A stretch of 64,000 bases of DNA, taken from assembly GCF_000716785.1 (NCBI RefSeq), contig NZ_JNYY01000016.1, positions 62,001 through 126,000 of the forward strand. The letters run 5' to 3'. Both the position numbers and the translations under genes were made by a program. The DNA comes from Amycolatopsis vancoresmycina (GTDB lineage Bacteria > Actinomycetota > Actinomycetes > Mycobacteriales > Pseudonocardiaceae). Positions 1 through 9,245 of the stretch are shown here, piece by piece; position 1 is the first letter of the stretch; every line of letters starts with the position of its first letter. The notes beneath the pieces are model-generated. The model saw nothing but the letters and a program-made list of their open reading frames with translations. It was not told the DNA's origin and made no database searches.

Positions 1-194
1 CCGCGGCGGACGCCGTCGAATACCCGCAGGAAAGCGGGCGTGACGTCCGGATCAACTCCGCCGCCGTGCCGGAGCTGAACCAGGAGACGCTGCAGGCCCA
101 GAGCGCACAGGTCGACACGGTCAGCGGCGCCACCTACACCTCCGAGGGCTACCAGCAGTCCCTGCAGTCGGCGATCGACCAGGCCCACCGGTGA
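1..194 (+). CDS. FMN-binding domain protein, C-terminal fragment
   Basis: The 3' end of a gene that begins outside the window; 63 residues are visible before the TGA at 192-194. The segment DTVSGATYTS matches the flavinylation motif of FMN-binding domains (Dxx-S/T-GAT), in which the last Thr (codon 132-134) receives FMN through a phosphoester bond. The end, GYQQSLQSAID, is also typical of the family. The stop overlaps the GTG start of apbE by GTGA, so the carrier protein and the enzyme that flavinylates it are translationally coupled. The role is extracytoplasmic electron transfer; the upstream domains cannot be seen. Confidence 0.85.
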   Translation, partial: AADAVEYPQESGRDVRINSAAVPELNQETLQAQSAQVDTVSGATYTSEGYQQSLQSAIDQAHR

Positions 195-928
195 CCACCG
201 CGCCCCGGCGGTCCTGGACGCGTGCCGTCATGGGCACGCAGGCCAGCCTGCACCTGCGCGGACGGCGCGTCGACAGCGATCCCGGCGTCGAGCCCGCCGT
301 CGCCGCCGTCTTCGGCTGCCTGCGGTGCGCCGACGAGCTGTTCAGCACCTACCGGCCGGACAGCCAGGTGAGCGCGATGCGCCGCGGGCTGCTGCCGCGG
401 GCCCGCCGGCACCCGTGGGTCACCGAAGTCGTCGCGCTGTGCGAAGAAGCCCGGGACCGCACCGAAGGCTACTTCGACGCGTGGCTGCCCGGCGGCTTCG
501 ACCCGTCCGGGCTCGTCAAGGGCTGGGCCGCGGAGAAGGCGGCCGCGCACCTGGCCGGCCTGTGCGGCTTCGACCACTACCTCAACGTGGGCGGAGACAT
601 CACCGCCCGGGTCGGCGTGACCGCCGCCCCGCCGTGGCGGGTCGCCGTCGAAGATCCCGTGGACCGGACGGCGTTCCTGGCGATCCTCGAGCTGCGCACC
701 GGCGGCGTCGCGACGTCCGGCACGGCCGCCCGCGGCCCGCACATCGTCGACCCGCACACCGGCGCCCACCCGGGCGACCTGCTCGCCGTCACCGTCACCG
801 GCCCCACCCTGCTGTGGGCCGACGTCTTCGCCACGGCGGCCTTCGCCCGCGGCGGCGAGGACGTCGAGGCCTGGGTGGCCACCCAGGCCCCCGGTTACGA
901 GGTCGCCACGCTCGCCCGCGCACCCTGA
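191..928 (+). CDS. apbE: FAD:protein FMN transferase (ApbE family)
   Basis: Transfers FMN from FAD to a Thr of a partner protein, with Mg2+. Family signatures are present in order: MGTQASL near the N-terminus, FDPSGLVKGWAAEKA (flavin-binding helix), YLNVGGDI, and GVATSGTAARGPHIVDPHTG with the metal-site Asp. At 245 aa it is shorter than proteobacterial ApbE (about 330 aa) and has no lipoprotein signal, which is usual for compact actinobacterial forms. The GTG start overlaps the stop of the FMN-binding gene, whose SGAT motif is the obvious substrate. The DUF2231 gene 42 bp downstream probably belongs to the same unit. Confidence 0.9.
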   Translation: MTTAPRRSWTRAVMGTQASLHLRGRRVDSDPGVEPAVAAVFGCLRCADELFSTYRPDSQVSAMRRGLLPRARRHPWVTEVVALCEEARDRTEGYFDAWLPGGFDPSGLVKGWAAEKAAAHLAGLCGFDHYLNVGGDITARVGVTAAPPWRVAVEDPVDRTAFLAILELRTGGVATSGTAARGPHIVDPHTGAHPGDLLAVTVTGPTLLWADVFATAAFARGGEDVEAWVATQAPGYEVATLARAP

Positions 929-970
929 AGACGTCCTGCCCCGAACCCCGATCCCTCCACAAAGGACACC

Positions 971-1474
971 ATGACCACCGTCAACGGCCTGCCCGCCCAC
1001 ATCCTCCTCGTGCACGCCATCGTCGTGCTGCTGCCGCTTTCCGCGCTGCTGCTGGTGCTCAGCGCGCTGTGGCCGGCCGCGCGCGCCAAGCTCGCCCTGC
1101 CCAACGCCATCCTGTCCGTGGTCGTCGTGCTCCTCGTGCCGGTCACCACCGACGCCGGCGAGTGGCTCGAACGGCGGGTCGCGCGGACACCGCTGGTGCG
1201 CACCCACACCGAGCTCGGCGACACGGCGATCTGGGTGGCGCTCCCGGTGGCCGTGCTGGCGCTGCTGGTGTGGTGGCGCGCGCGGGAAACCACGGCGAAG
1301 GGCCGCCGCACCTTCCTCGCCCCGGCTTCGGCGGCGGTCACCGTGGTGCTCGCGGTGCTGTCCGTCGCGGCCGCCGGCGCGGCGGTCTTCGACGTCTACC
1401 GCATCGGCGACTCCGGCGCCCAGGCCACCTGGCAGGGCCAGGTGAACACCGCGCCGGCGCCGGGCGAGCACTGA
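971..1474 (+). CDS. DUF2231 family membrane protein
   Basis: A 167-aa protein with four predicted membrane helices (about residues 9-33, 40-60, 84-105 and 120-142). The opening GLPAHILLVHAIVVLLP has the paired histidines typical of DUF2231, and the end IGDSGAQATW is the usual C-terminal signature. Its biochemical role is unknown; family members often sit beside redox or haem membrane proteins. Its place after the FMN-binding and ApbE genes suggests it takes part in, or anchors, that electron-transfer unit. The ATG follows an AAAGGA ribosome site. Confidence 0.75.
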   Translation: MTTVNGLPAHILLVHAIVVLLPLSALLLVLSALWPAARAKLALPNAILSVVVVLLVPVTTDAGEWLERRVARTPLVRTHTELGDTAIWVALPVAVLALLVWWRARETTAKGRRTFLAPASAAVTVVLAVLSVAAAGAAVFDVYRIGDSGAQATWQGQVNTAPAPGEH

Positions 1475-1564
1475 TTCCGTAACGGCCGTTGCGTCCCGCG
1501 CGACCCATCAGTGCCGGAGTGGATCCGCTGCCGAACGGACGACCGGCGGGGTGGAGGCACGACC

Positions 1565-3208
1565 ATGCGGAACCGCAGTACTGCCGATTCGTTGCAAGTC
1601 CACGTCGTGGCCGGGTCCGCCGTCGTGCTGTTCGGGATCGACCTGCCGAAGCGGGCCACCAAGGGCCTGCTCGGCTTCGCCATCGAACGCACCGATCCGG
1701 CCAAAAAGGAACGTTACTGGCTCCGCGGCATGAAGGTGTTCGAGGAAACTTCGCGCGGAATTCCCCCGGGCACCTCGGTCAGCCTGCGCGAGCACCCGGT
1801 GCAGGGGTTCCAGTGGGGCGACTACACCGCCGAACCGGACCACGAATACACCTACCGGGTCGTCGCGCTCTACGGGAAGCCGAAGAACCTCGAGGTGCGC
1901 CGCGAGGTCACGGTGACCGTCCGCACGGAACCGGTTGACACCGGGACGCACGCGATCCACTTCAACCGCGGGGTCGCCGCCAGCCAGGCGTACGCGCAGC
2001 GGTTCGGGCGGCCGCCGCGTCCCGGCGACCGCAGCGACCCGGCCTACACCTGGCTGTCCCGCGGTCTCGAGGAAGCCCTCGTGAAGTTCGTCGCCTCGGC
2101 CGGCGGCCCCGGGTTCGCGCTGCGCGGCTCGGTCTACGAGTTCTCCTACCCGCGCGTCCTCGAAGCCCTCAAGGCCGCCGCGGACCGCGGTGCCGACGTC
2201 AAGATCATCTACGACCGGCGGGGCCGGCCCAGCACGGATCCGAAGCGCGCCAAGGTGTGGCAGCAGTCCGAGCCGGCCATCGCCGCCGCCGGGCTCGGCG
2301 CGTGCATGATCCCCCGGGAGACCAACAGCGCCATCTCGCACAACAAGTTCCTGGTCCTGCTGCGGGACGGCGAACCGCAGGCGGTGTGGACCGGATCGAC
2401 CAACATCACCTGGGGCGGCCTGTTCGGCCAGTCCAACGTCGGGCACCTCGTCCGCGACCCCGCGATCGCCGCCGGGTACCTGGCCTACTGGACGCGCCTG
2501 TCCACCGACCCGGACTACGACGAGATCCGGCCGGCCGACACCACCGCCACGCCCACCCCGGCCATCCCGCCGCCGGCCGGGATCACGCCCGTGGTCAGCC
2601 CGAGAACCACCCTCGACCTGATCGACTGGTACGCCGGGGTCGCCGGGCGGGCCCGGAAGTCGTTCTTCATGACCGCGGCGTTCGGCGTGCACGACAAGAT
2701 CGCCGAAGCCATCGCCGTCGAATCCGACGTGCTGCGCTACCTCGTCCTCGAAGAACCGCCCGACAGCGGCGACGTCGAATTCACCCGCGACCACGACGTC
2801 AAGGTCGCCGTCGGGTCGCTGCTGAGCACCGACATCCTCGACCGCTGGACCAAGGAACAGCTGACCGGCCTGAACGTCCACGTCCGCTACACCCACACGA
2901 AGTTCATGCTCGTCGACCCGCTCGGCGACGACCCGCTGGTCATCACCGGCTCCGGCAACTTCAGCGACGCCTCGGTCCACGAAAACGACGAGAACATGCT
3001 GGTGATCCGCGGCGACACCCGGGTCGCCGACAGCTACCTCGGCGAGTTCATGCGGCTGTTCAACCACTTCTACTTCCGTTACCTGCAGCAGAAGTTCCGC
3101 GACGACGACCCGGAGAAGGTCGTCCACCTCGCCCCCGACGACAGCTGGGTTCCGCGCTACTACAAGCGCGACACCCCCAGCTACCGCCAACGGCTGCTGT
3201 TCCGCTGA
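1565..3208 (+). CDS. Phospholipase D-like (HKD) protein
   Basis: A 547-aa cytosolic protein with two PLD half-sites. The first is SHNKFLVLL followed by WTGSTNITWGGL; the second is HTKFMLVD followed by ITGSGNFSDAS with a trailing ENDENMLVI. Each HxK lies near a GS(T/G)N, as in phosphodiesterases that work through a phospho-His intermediate. The first 150 residues look like a beta-sandwich (EPDHEYTYRVVALY, fibronectin-like). There is no signal peptide. The start is the ATG at 1565, 7 nt after GGAGG; an in-frame start at 1511 lacks a site. Bacterial homologues include nucleases and lipases, so the substrate is open. The DUF2278 gene follows 15 bp later, probably in one operon. Confidence 0.8.
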   Translation: MRNRSTADSLQVHVVAGSAVVLFGIDLPKRATKGLLGFAIERTDPAKKERYWLRGMKVFEETSRGIPPGTSVSLREHPVQGFQWGDYTAEPDHEYTYRVVALYGKPKNLEVRREVTVTVRTEPVDTGTHAIHFNRGVAASQAYAQRFGRPPRPGDRSDPAYTWLSRGLEEALVKFVASAGGPGFALRGSVYEFSYPRVLEALKAAADRGADVKIIYDRRGRPSTDPKRAKVWQQSEPAIAAAGLGACMIPRETNSAISHNKFLVLLRDGEPQAVWTGSTNITWGGLFGQSNVGHLVRDPAIAAGYLAYWTRLSTDPDYDEIRPADTTATPTPAIPPPAGITPVVSPRTTLDLIDWYAGVAGRARKSFFMTAAFGVHDKIAEAIAVESDVLRYLVLEEPPDSGDVEFTRDHDVKVAVGSLLSTDILDRWTKEQLTGLNVHVRYTHTKFMLVDPLGDDPLVITGSGNFSDASVHENDENMLVIRGDTRVADSYLGEFMRLFNHFYFRYLQQKFRDDDPEKVVHLAPDDSWVPRYYKRDTPSYRQRLLFR

Positions 3209-3223
3209 CCCGAGGAGAACCCG

Positions 3224-3877
3224 ATGCCGCTGCCCGGCTACGGCGTCCTGATCGGCACGCTGGTCTCGTTCACCCGGGAGGACCCGAACGACTTCGGGTC
3301 CTGGTACCACGGCAAGCTGACCGTGCAGGCGCCGCAGGGCGCGTACGAATGCGCGGTCGACGTGTCGACACCGAGCGGGGTTCCCGTGCAGTACCGGGAG
3401 GTCCGCAACCTCGACGCGGGCCTGTTCGCCGCCGTCTCCGGCCTCGGCCCCGGCTGGCACCCCCTGGCCCGCGACGCGACGTCCGGCGCGCTCGACTACC
3501 TGCGGTCGCCGATGCTGCGCGGCCGCGGCTGCCTGACGCTGGTCGCGAGCCCCCTGGCGGCGGCGGTCAACGCGATCCTGCGGTCGCCCCGGTTCGGCTG
3601 GGTCGAGAGCACCGCGGACAACGCGCTGGACCTGCTGGAGCAGCGGCTGGCGGGCTGCCGCCGGGTGTACGTGTTCGGGGCGCCCTACAGCCACGGCCTC
3701 GGCGTCCACGACATCCACTACAACCAGGGCGACCCGCCGGGGCAGTTCCAGCACCTCGACGGCATCTGGCAGGACGGCGGCACGGTCATCGAGTCGGCGG
3801 CCGGCGAGCTGACGGCGTTCCTGACGAAGTTCAAGACCCAGGTCCTGACGACCGGCGACAACGGTCTCCCGGCCTGA
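3224..3877 (+). CDS. DUF2278 (YukJ-like) family protein
   Basis: A 217-aa soluble protein. The opening PLPGYGVLIGTLVSF, the central HGKLTVQAP segment and the late motif GLGVHDIHYNQGDP are typical of DUF2278 (YukJ-type), where the His/Asp-rich HDIHxNQG is the strongest signature. The function is unknown; the motif suggests a metal-dependent or nuclease-like fold but this is unproven. It has a GAGGAG site 7 nt before ATG and lies 15 bp after the PLD-like gene, so the two are probably co-expressed and may act together. Confidence 0.75.
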   Translation: MPLPGYGVLIGTLVSFTREDPNDFGSWYHGKLTVQAPQGAYECAVDVSTPSGVPVQYREVRNLDAGLFAAVSGLGPGWHPLARDATSGALDYLRSPMLRGRGCLTLVASPLAAAVNAILRSPRFGWVESTADNALDLLEQRLAGCRRVYVFGAPYSHGLGVHDIHYNQGDPPGQFQHLDGIWQDGGTVIESAAGELTAFLTKFKTQVLTTGDNGLPA

Positions 3878-3905
3878 CGCGGGTCGCTCCGCCCCGGCCG
3901 GCCGG

Positions 3906-3911
3906 TACCAT
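3906..3911 (+). promoter_or_regulatory. Candidate -10 box for a leaderless transcript
   Basis: TACCAT lies 5 nt before a GTG at 3917. The spacing matches actinobacterial leaderless promoters. No clear -35 is visible. Confidence 0.35.
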
Positions 3912-3916
3912 TCGCC

Positions 3917-3958
3917 GTGATCACGGCGGTGGCCGTGCCGATCGGAAGGCCGGGATGA
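3917..3958 (+). CDS. Possible 13-codon leaderless upstream ORF
   Basis: GTG at 3917 opens a frame of 13 codons (MITAVAVPIGRPG) ending in TGA at 3956-3958. The stop overlaps the ATG of the membrane-protein gene at 3955 as ATGA. With the -10-like box at 3906, this looks like a leaderless leader peptide that would couple translation into the next gene. The evidence is positional only. Confidence 0.3.
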   Translation: MITAVAVPIGRPG

Positions 3959-5118
3959 CGGGCGAACACGAGGTCGAAGCCGCCGAGCAGTGGTTCCGGC
4001 GGCGGGGGTTGCCCGCCGTCGTCCGGGGGCGGCCGGCGCGGCTGCTGCTCCGCACCACGCCCGCCGTCGTCTTCGTCGCCGCCTGGCAGGTGCTGACCGC
4101 GGTGCTGTCCGCAGTGGACGGACAGACGGACGCGGAGTTCGACCGGCTGATGGAGAGCGACGCCTTCGCGCTCGGCTACACCGCCCTGCTGGTGGGCCTG
4201 GTCGTCCTGCCGGCCGTGGGTTCCTGGCTCACCGCCCGGTGGGTGCGGCGCAAGCTGGTCGACCGCGGCGGGACGGTGCCGTCTTCGGTGCTGGCGGCCG
4301 GGTTCGTGCTCGTCGTGCCCGTCGCCGACGGGATCATCGAGGGCGACTCGATCCCGCTCGGCCTGGTGACCCAGCTCGCGATCCTGGCCGGCCTGTTCGC
4401 GGCGGCGTTCGCCGGCGTCGGCTCGATCGTCGGCTGGGCGCTGCGCGCGGCGTTCCGCCAGACGCAGCTGCTGGGCGAGCTGACCAGCCGGGCCCTCCCG
4501 CTGCTCCTGCTGTTCACCGTGTTCGGCTTCTTCACCACCGAGATCTGGCAGGTCGGCGCGGCCCTGCCGCGGCCGCGGATGTGGCTGGTGGCCGGGCTGT
4601 TCGCGGTGGTCGCGGTGGTGTTCCTGCTGGCGATGCTGAAGGACGAGGTCTCCCGCCTGACGCAGTCGCGCACGGTCCCGGTCGGCCTGGACAAGCTGCG
4701 CGGCACCCCGCTCGCCGCCTTCACGGCGGACGGCGAGCGGGTCCCGCTGACGAAGCTGGAGCGGGCGAACATGATCCTCGTCCTGGTGCTGACCCAGGTG
4801 CTGCAGACGCTCGTGCTGGCCGCGCTGGTGTTCGTGTTCTTCGTGGTGTTCGGGATCATCGCGGTGCAGCACTCGGTGATCAAGGCGTGGGTCGGCCGCG
4901 ACCCCACGAGCGGCACGCTGTTCGGCATCCAGCTGCCGATCCCGCAGGAGCTGCTGCAGGTGTCCCTGTTCATCGCGGCGTTTTCCGGCCTGTACTTCGC
5001 GGCGTCGACGGTGACGGACGCGAAGTACCGCAGCGCGTTCTTCGACCCGCTGGCCGACCACCTGGCGGTGAGCCTCGTGGCCAGGGACCGCTACCTGGCG
5101 CGGCTCGCTCAGGCATGA
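3955..5118 (+). CDS. Uncharacterised polytopic membrane protein
   Basis: A 387-aa protein with about seven hydrophobic helices, at residues 35-52, 70-90, 106-123, 130-160, 178-195, 204-222 and 277-305. A polar loop between the last two (KDEVSRLTQSRTVPVGLDKL) is probably cytosolic. A final amphipathic segment ends FFDPLADHLAVSLVARDRYL. I do not recognise a family. The start is the ATG at 3955 after GGAAGG. The 3' end overlaps the convergent NRPS-like gene by 10 bp, leaving no room for a terminator between them. Confidence 0.6.
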   Translation: MTGEHEVEAAEQWFRRRGLPAVVRGRPARLLLRTTPAVVFVAAWQVLTAVLSAVDGQTDAEFDRLMESDAFALGYTALLVGLVVLPAVGSWLTARWVRRKLVDRGGTVPSSVLAAGFVLVVPVADGIIEGDSIPLGLVTQLAILAGLFAAAFAGVGSIVGWALRAAFRQTQLLGELTSRALPLLLLFTVFGFFTTEIWQVGAALPRPRMWLVAGLFAVVAVVFLLAMLKDEVSRLTQSRTVPVGLDKLRGTPLAAFTADGERVPLTKLERANMILVLVLTQVLQTLVLAALVFVFFVVFGIIAVQHSVIKAWVGRDPTSGTLFGIQLPIPQELLQVSLFIAAFSGLYFAASTVTDAKYRSAFFDPLADHLAVSLVARDRYLARLAQA

Positions 5119-8100
5119 CTGTGCGCCCCGCCGCCGTGGGGCAGCGGCCAGGCGGCGGGCTGCTCCTCCGGCACCGTGAACGTGCGCTCGAACCGGAGGA
5201 ACGGCTGCGTCGGCGGCGCCGGGACGACCGGCGGGCGGCCCGACCGGAACGGGTACGTCCGCAGTTCCGGGTTCGTCCGCGGTGACGGCGCCTTCTGCTC
5301 CTTCGTCGGCACGCCCGCGTAGCGCAGCCGCGGCAGCAGGCGTTCCTGCTTCATGATCACGCTGTGCGGCGCGACGTACGCGTATTCACCGATTTCCGCG
5401 CCGTACAACGGAACCGTGCCGTGGGACAGGGTCGAATGCGCGCCGACGTACACGTGGCCGATCTTGAGGACGCGGTCCTCGAACGTGTGCGCCTGGAACA
5501 TCGCGCTGACCGTCGCGCCGTCGCCGAAGTGCAGCATGTCGGGGTCGACGACCTGGGCGAACCCCTCGCCGAGGACCACGCGCTTGCCGATGCTCATGCC
5601 CGTGCGGCGCAGGTACAGCGGCAGCATCAGGGTGCCCTCCAGCGCCGCGAGCACGCCGCTCGCGATGACACCCCAGGCGACGTAGAGGAAGTCCCAGCGG
5701 CTGCACCAGCACGACCACAGCGGGTGCACGCCCGGTTTGACCCGGCCGAGCAGCCCCCACTTGAGGGCCAGGACGAGCACGCACGGCAGGATCGCGGTCA
5801 GCACCGCCACGACCGCCGCCCCCGGGAAGACGAACGCGGCGAGCGGCAGCACCTGCACCGCGTACGCGGTCATCACGAACCACGCCGTCAGCACCGCCAG
5901 CGGGACGACCGGGAGCGCGAACCGCAGCCACTCCCAGAACACCCGGGTGACCACCCTGGCGAACGACGGGTCGTGGGTCAGGCTGCGGTCCGTTTCGACG
6001 ATTTCGCGGCGGGGCAACAGGATCGGCGCGTGGCCGAACCAGGACGTGCCGGGCCGCATGATGCGGTCGTCGGCGACCGTGCAGACGCCGATCAGGATGT
6101 CCGGTGGCAGCCGCTGCCCGCCCGGGATGACCGCGTGGTTGCCGAGGAACGTGTCGTGCCCGAGGCGGACCGGGGCCAGTGTGACCGTGCCCTGCTGGAT
6201 GCGGGGCCCGCCCAGGTAGATGCCGTCGGCGAAGAACGTGTCCGGCCCGATCTCGACCAGCTCCGGGACGACGTCGATGATCGTGCTGATCTCACAGCCG
6301 CGGCCCACCCGCATCCCGGCCCAGCGCAGCCACACCGGCCAGAACAGCCCGCCCGACAGCCAGTTCCCCGCCGTGGTGACCAGCCCGGTCTTGAGCGCCA
6401 CCCGGATGTAGGCGAGGCTCCAGCGGCTGATCACGCCTTCGCGGACCCGGCCGAGAATCCGCGCGCTCAGCGCCTCCAGCCACACGCCGGCCAGCAGCGA
6501 AAGGCAGGCCGACAGCGCGAACACGGCCATGAACTGCCCGTGCGCCCACGGCTGCGTGAACGCCGCGAGCACGTCGGGGTAGGTGATGCCGAAGGCCAGC
6601 ACCAGCGCGACCATGACGGCCGAGAACGGCAGGGCGAACAGCCAGCCGAACGCCGCGCGGGCCGCGACGGTCGCCAGGCCGTGGGCGAACGGCGAAAGCA
6701 GGCTGCCGGTGACGACCGGGACCGGCGCGCGGGGCGCGGGCCCGGCGTCGTGCGCGGGGACGCCGTCCCAGCGGCGGCCGTCGGGCACGGCGGTGCCGGA
6801 CGGCAGCGACGACAACGCGGTGAGCCAGGCGCCCCGGCCGAGCCGGGTGTTCGGCGACATGCCCGCCCGGACGTCCACCGTGGCCCCGCCGGCGACGGTG
6901 ATCCGGCCGATCGTGAGGTGCCCTTCGGCCAGCTGGACGGTGCCCAGGGAGGCGTCCTGGCCGATGGTGGCGTCGTCGCCGATGTCGAGCAGGTCCCAGC
7001 CGCCCTGCACGACGTCGACACCGCGGTGGATGTGCACGCGCTTGCCGATGCGGGCGCCGAGCGAGCGCAGGGCCATGTTCTGGAACTCGGTCCCGGCGAT
7101 GGTCCCCCACGGCACGAACCGCAGCAGGTGCCGCACGATCCACAGCCGCAGGTGGAACCCGCTCCACACGGGCACCCGCATCGGCTCGAACCGGCCAATC
7201 AGCAGCCGTTTGGCCCGCACGGCGAAGAACACCGCCACCGGCGTCCAGCCGAAGCCCGCCACCAGCAGCGCGACCGGGGCCAGGACGATCAGCGGGACCA
7301 GCCCGATCCGCTCGGCCAGCCAGGGCAGCGCGACGAACGCGGCGAACCAGCCGAGCGGCGCGGCGATCGCCAGCTCGGCGAGCAGCCAGGCCGCCTGCGC
7401 CACGGTGATCGCGACGGCGCTGCGCGCGGGCGCCGCGACCGCGTCCAGCTCGTCGTGGGTCACCGGCGCGGCGAGCTTCGCCAGCCCGGACACCGTGCGG
7501 GCGCGGTAGACGTCCCGGACCGCGATGGCCTCGGTGAGCGGGTTGCCGCGCAGCTTCGAGATGAGCATCGCGGCCTGCAGGGAGCTGCCGCCCAGGTCGT
7601 CGAAGAAGTCGTCGTCGACGCCGACGCCGGTCGTCTCGAACACCTCGCCCAGCGCGCCGGCGATGAACTCCTCGAGCTCGTTGCCGGACGCGGTGGTCGT
7701 GGCCGCGTGCCGCCGGGCGGTGGCGAGGACGGGCAGGTCGGTGCGGCGCAGCTTGCCGCCGGCGCTGCGCGGCAGCGTCTCCACGGCCCCGAAGACGGCG
7801 GGGATCATGTACGCGGGCAGGGCCTTGCGCAGGTGTTCCTTCAGCTCGGCCGGGTCCGGCAGGCCGCCGGGCCGCTCCGGCACCAGGTGCGCGGCGATCA
7901 CCTGGCCCGCGCCCTCACCCTGGACCCGGCAGGCGGCCTCGCGCACACCGGGGTGGCGCGCGAGCGACGCCTCGATCGCCTCCAGCTCGATCCGGTAGCC
8001 GCGCAGCTTGACCTGCGAGTCGATCCGGCCGTGGTAGAAGAGCGTGCCGTCCGGCCCGGCGGAGACCAGGTCGCCGGTCCGGTAGAGCCGGCCGAGCCGC

Positions 8101-9245
8101 GGGTGCTGCGGGAACTTTTCGGCGGTGAGCTCCGGTTTGCCGTGGTAGCCGAGCGCCAGCCCGGCGCCGGTCATGCACAGCTCGCCCTTTTCGCCGGGCT
8201 TGACCGGTTCGAGCCGGTCGTCGAGCACCAGCGCGCGCATGCCGGGCACCGGGCGGCCGATCGCGACCGGCTTCCCCGGTTCGACGTCCGCGCGCAGGCA
8301 CGTCACCGTGCACTCGGTCGGCCCGTAGCCGTTGACCATCCGGCGCCCGGGTGCCCAGCGCTCGGCGACGTCGGCGGGCAGCGCCTCGCCGCCGACGTAG
8401 AGCAGGCGCAGCTGCGGCAGTTCGCGCCGGGGGTCCTCGCACGCGGCCGCGCGCAGGAGCGTCGGGGGCGGGCAGAGCACCGTGATCCGTTCGTCGCGCA
8501 GCCACGGCACGAGGTCGGGGCCGAGGCGCGCGGTCTCGTCGTCCATCACCACGGCGGTGGCCCCGCACGCCCACGCCATCCAGGCTTCCTCCACGGAGGA
8601 GTCGTAGGCCGGCGACGAGCCCTGGGCCACCCGGTCGCCGGGCCCGAGGCCGAACTCGGCGACGTCGGAGCGGATCAGGTTGACCACGCCCTGGTGCCCG
8701 ACGAGCACGCCCTTCGGCTTGCCGGTGGTCCCCGACGTGTAGATGACGTAGGCCAGCCCGGCCGGCGCCGCCGGGGCGATGACCGGCTGCGCCGCGGGCT
8801 CGGCGGTGCCGTCGACGCGCTGCACCGCGCCGGCGTACCCGGCTCGGGCGGCCCGCTCGTGGCCGGCCCGGTCGGTGATCAGCAGCGCGGGCGCGGCGTC
8901 GGTGAGGATGTGCCCGAGCTGTTCGTCCGGGAAGGACGGATCGACGCAGACGTAGGCCGAGCCAGCCCGGAGCACGCCGAGCTGGGCGAGGTAGAGGTCT
9001 TCGGTGGTGCGGGAGAGCAGGATCGCGACGATCCCCGGGCGCCGGACGGCCCGGTGCACCGCGCGCGCCACGATCGCGGACCGGCGGTGCAGGTCGCGGT
9101 AGGTGGCGGTCCGCCGCGGCCGCCCGCCCGAAGGCGGGACGTCCACGGCGACCGCGTCCGGCCACCGCCGGGCCGACTCCTCGAAGAAGTGGTGCAGCAG
9201 GGCGGGGCCGGCGTCGTGCGGCTGGGGCGCTTGGCTCACCGTCAC
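5109..9245 (-). CDS. Pls/PosA-type membrane NRPS (A-PCP-transmembrane-LbH)
   Basis: A 1378-aa synthetase. Residues about 20-510 are an adenylation domain (YTSGTTGKPKG, NGYGPTE, RTGDL). Residues about 515-590 are a carrier domain with FFDDLGGSSLQ, whose Ser555 (codon 7581-7583) should carry phosphopantetheine. The rest has membrane helix pairs alternating with hexapeptide-repeat (left-handed beta-helix) acyltransferase-like domains. This is the layout of epsilon-poly-L-lysine synthetase (Pls), which adenylates one amino acid and polymerises it without a condensation or thioesterase domain. Reading the binding-pocket positions by eye gives roughly D-S-E-C-Y-G-G-V-T. The early Glu is compatible with a basic amino acid, but I cannot name the substrate. 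The GTG start at 9245 overlaps the SET gene's stop (GTGA), so synthesis is coupled to it. The product is inferred to be an amino-acid homopolymer or similar amide. Confidence 0.82.
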   Translation of the reverse strand: MTVSQAPQPHDAGPALLHHFFEESARRWPDAVAVDVPPSGGRPRRTATYRDLHRRSAIVARAVHRAVRRPGIVAILLSRTTEDLYLAQLGVLRAGSAYVCVDPSFPDEQLGHILTDAAPALLITDRAGHERAARAGYAGAVQRVDGTAEPAAQPVIAPAAPAGLAYVIYTSGTTGKPKGVLVGHQGVVNLIRSDVAEFGLGPGDRVAQGSSPAYDSSVEEAWMAWACGATAVVMDDETARLGPDLVPWLRDERITVLCPPPTLLRAAACEDPRRELPQLRLLYVGGEALPADVAERWAPGRRMVNGYGPTECTVTCLRADVEPGKPVAIGRPVPGMRALVLDDRLEPVKPGEKGELCMTGAGLALGYHGKPELTAEKFPQHPRLGRLYRTGDLVSAGPDGTLFYHGRIDSQVKLRGYRIELEAIEASLARHPGVREAACRVQGEGAGQVIAAHLVPERPGGLPDPAELKEHLRKALPAYMIPAVFGAVETLPRSAGGKLRRTDLPVLATARRHAATTTASGNELEEFIAGALGEVFETTGVGVDDDFFDDLGGSSLQAAMLISKLRGNPLTEAIAVRDVYRARTVSGLAKLAAPVTHDELDAVAAPARSAVAITVAQAAWLLAELAIAAPLGWFAAFVALPWLAERIGLVPLIVLAPVALLVAGFGWTPVAVFFAVRAKRLLIGRFEPMRVPVWSGFHLRLWIVRHLLRFVPWGTIAGTEFQNMALRSLGARIGKRVHIHRGVDVVQGGWDLLDIGDDATIGQDASLGTVQLAEGHLTIGRITVAGGATVDVRAGMSPNTRLGRGAWLTALSSLPSGTAVPDGRRWDGVPAHDAGPAPRAPVPVVTGSLLSPFAHGLATVAARAAFGWLFALPFSAVMVALVLAFGITYPDVLAAFTQPWAHGQFMAVFALSACLSLLAGVWLEALSARILGRVREGVISRWSLAYIRVALKTGLVTTAGNWLSGGLFWPVWLRWAGMRVGRGCEISTIIDVVPELVEIGPDTFFADGIYLGGPRIQQGTVTLAPVRLGHDTFLGNHAVIPGGQRLPPDILIGVCTVADDRIMRPGTSWFGHAPILLPRREIVETDRSLTHDPSFARVVTRVFWEWLRFALPVVPLAVLTAWFVMTAYAVQVLPLAAFVFPGAAVVAVLTAILPCVLVLALKWGLLGRVKPGVHPLWSCWCSRWDFLYVAWGVIASGVLAALEGTLMLPLYLRRTGMSIGKRVVLGEGFAQVVDPDMLHFGDGATVSAMFQAHTFEDRVLKIGHVYVGAHSTLSHGTVPLYGAEIGEYAYVAPHSVIMKQERLLPRLRYAGVPTKEQKAPSPRTNPELRTYPFRSGRPPVVPAPPTQPFLRFERTFTVPEEQPAAWPLPHGGGAHSHA

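Noticed and set aside
2257..3954. Long open frame overlapping the PLD-like and DUF2278 genes and running into the membrane protein
   Set aside because: Arg/Pro-rich shadow of the real genes in another frame; only the part from ATG 3955 has protein character and a ribosome site.
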